NCBI GenBank assembly: GCA_001839685.1
Contig: MLAK01000732.1
Location: forward strand, 34,160-50,625
Source of the DNA: Tritrichomonas foetus
Lineage: Eukaryota > Parabasalia > Tritrichomonadida > Tritrichomonadidae
Direction: 5' to 3'
DNA length: 16,466 bases
Part shown: positions 16,344-16,466 of the stretch, in pieces
Layout: the number at the start of each line of letters is the position of its first letter
Position numbering within the stretch: position 1 is the stretch's first letter
Notes under the pieces: generated by a model
What the model was told of the DNA's origin: nothing
The model's input: only the letters and a program-made list of their open reading frames with translations
The model's database searches: none
Position numbers and translations under genes: made by a program

Positions 16344-16466
16344 TTATTGTTTTGAATACATTATAATCGTATATTCCATTGAAAATGAAAATCTACTTTT
16401 TTCCCACACATATGCGACATATCCTTGATTTTTGAGAGTATTTACATGGATAAGCTCCTTCAAAAG
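16344..16466 (-). other. Open frame running off the window edge, possible 3' end of a gene
   Basis: On the minus strand, 40 codons are open from the window edge to a TAA at 16344-16346. The text includes LLKELIHVNTLKNQGYV and ends EYTIIMYSKQ. It could be the last part of a gene beyond the window, a relic or chance. No family is recognised, and the stop is not followed by A, so there is no stop-overlapping TAAA. Confidence 0.3.

Overview
This window looks like nuclear DNA of a trichomonad (Trichomonas/Tritrichomonas-type parabasalid). The evidence is direct. Five long uninterrupted eukaryotic-type genes lie in very AT-rich DNA. Start codons sit only a few bases below TCA(T/C)(T/A) motifs, the trichomonad initiator (Inr); the motif is clear and doubled for the surface-protein gene and for the CLASP-like gene. 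One gene and one gene relic have the TAAA poly(A) signal overlapping the stop codon, as is typical of the group. No bacterial operon features, tRNA, rRNA or CRISPR were seen. The exact species cannot be fixed from the sequence alone.

Layout, left to right. (1) 78-1772, minus: a four-OB-fold, RPA1-like single-strand-DNA-binding protein. (2) 2184-4289, minus: a type I surface protein with three discoidin (F5/8C)-like domains, one transmembrane helix and an acidic tail carrying NPF. (3) 4290-7783: a 3.5 kb stretch with no intact gene. It holds a 1.09 kb element with 19-bp terminal inverted repeats inside a 12-bp direct repeat, and this element encloses a decayed gene for a secreted or membrane protein. 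It also holds a decayed ankyrin-repeat gene, a perfect hairpin and a (TAA)6 tract. (4) 7784-9793, plus: a long coiled-coil protein. (5) 10100-10849, plus: a decayed type I membrane-protein gene, still ending in a transmembrane helix and short tail. (6) 11427-12347, minus: an eight-helix ZIP-like membrane protein that has lost most of the metal-site residues of that family. (7) 12658-15657, minus: a 999-residue HEAT/TOG protein most like CLASP, with a (KD)7 hexanucleotide repeat. (8) The right edge holds a short minus-strand open frame that runs out of the window.

The genes do not form a pathway. Intact housekeeping-type genes (DNA-binding, microtubule-associated, coiled-coil) alternate with a surface-protein gene and the wreckage of at least three others, two of them encoding probable secreted or membrane proteins. 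The most interesting items are the inverted-repeat element with its enclosed relic gene, the ankyrin relic recognised from repeat register, and the ZIP-like protein with a disabled metal site.
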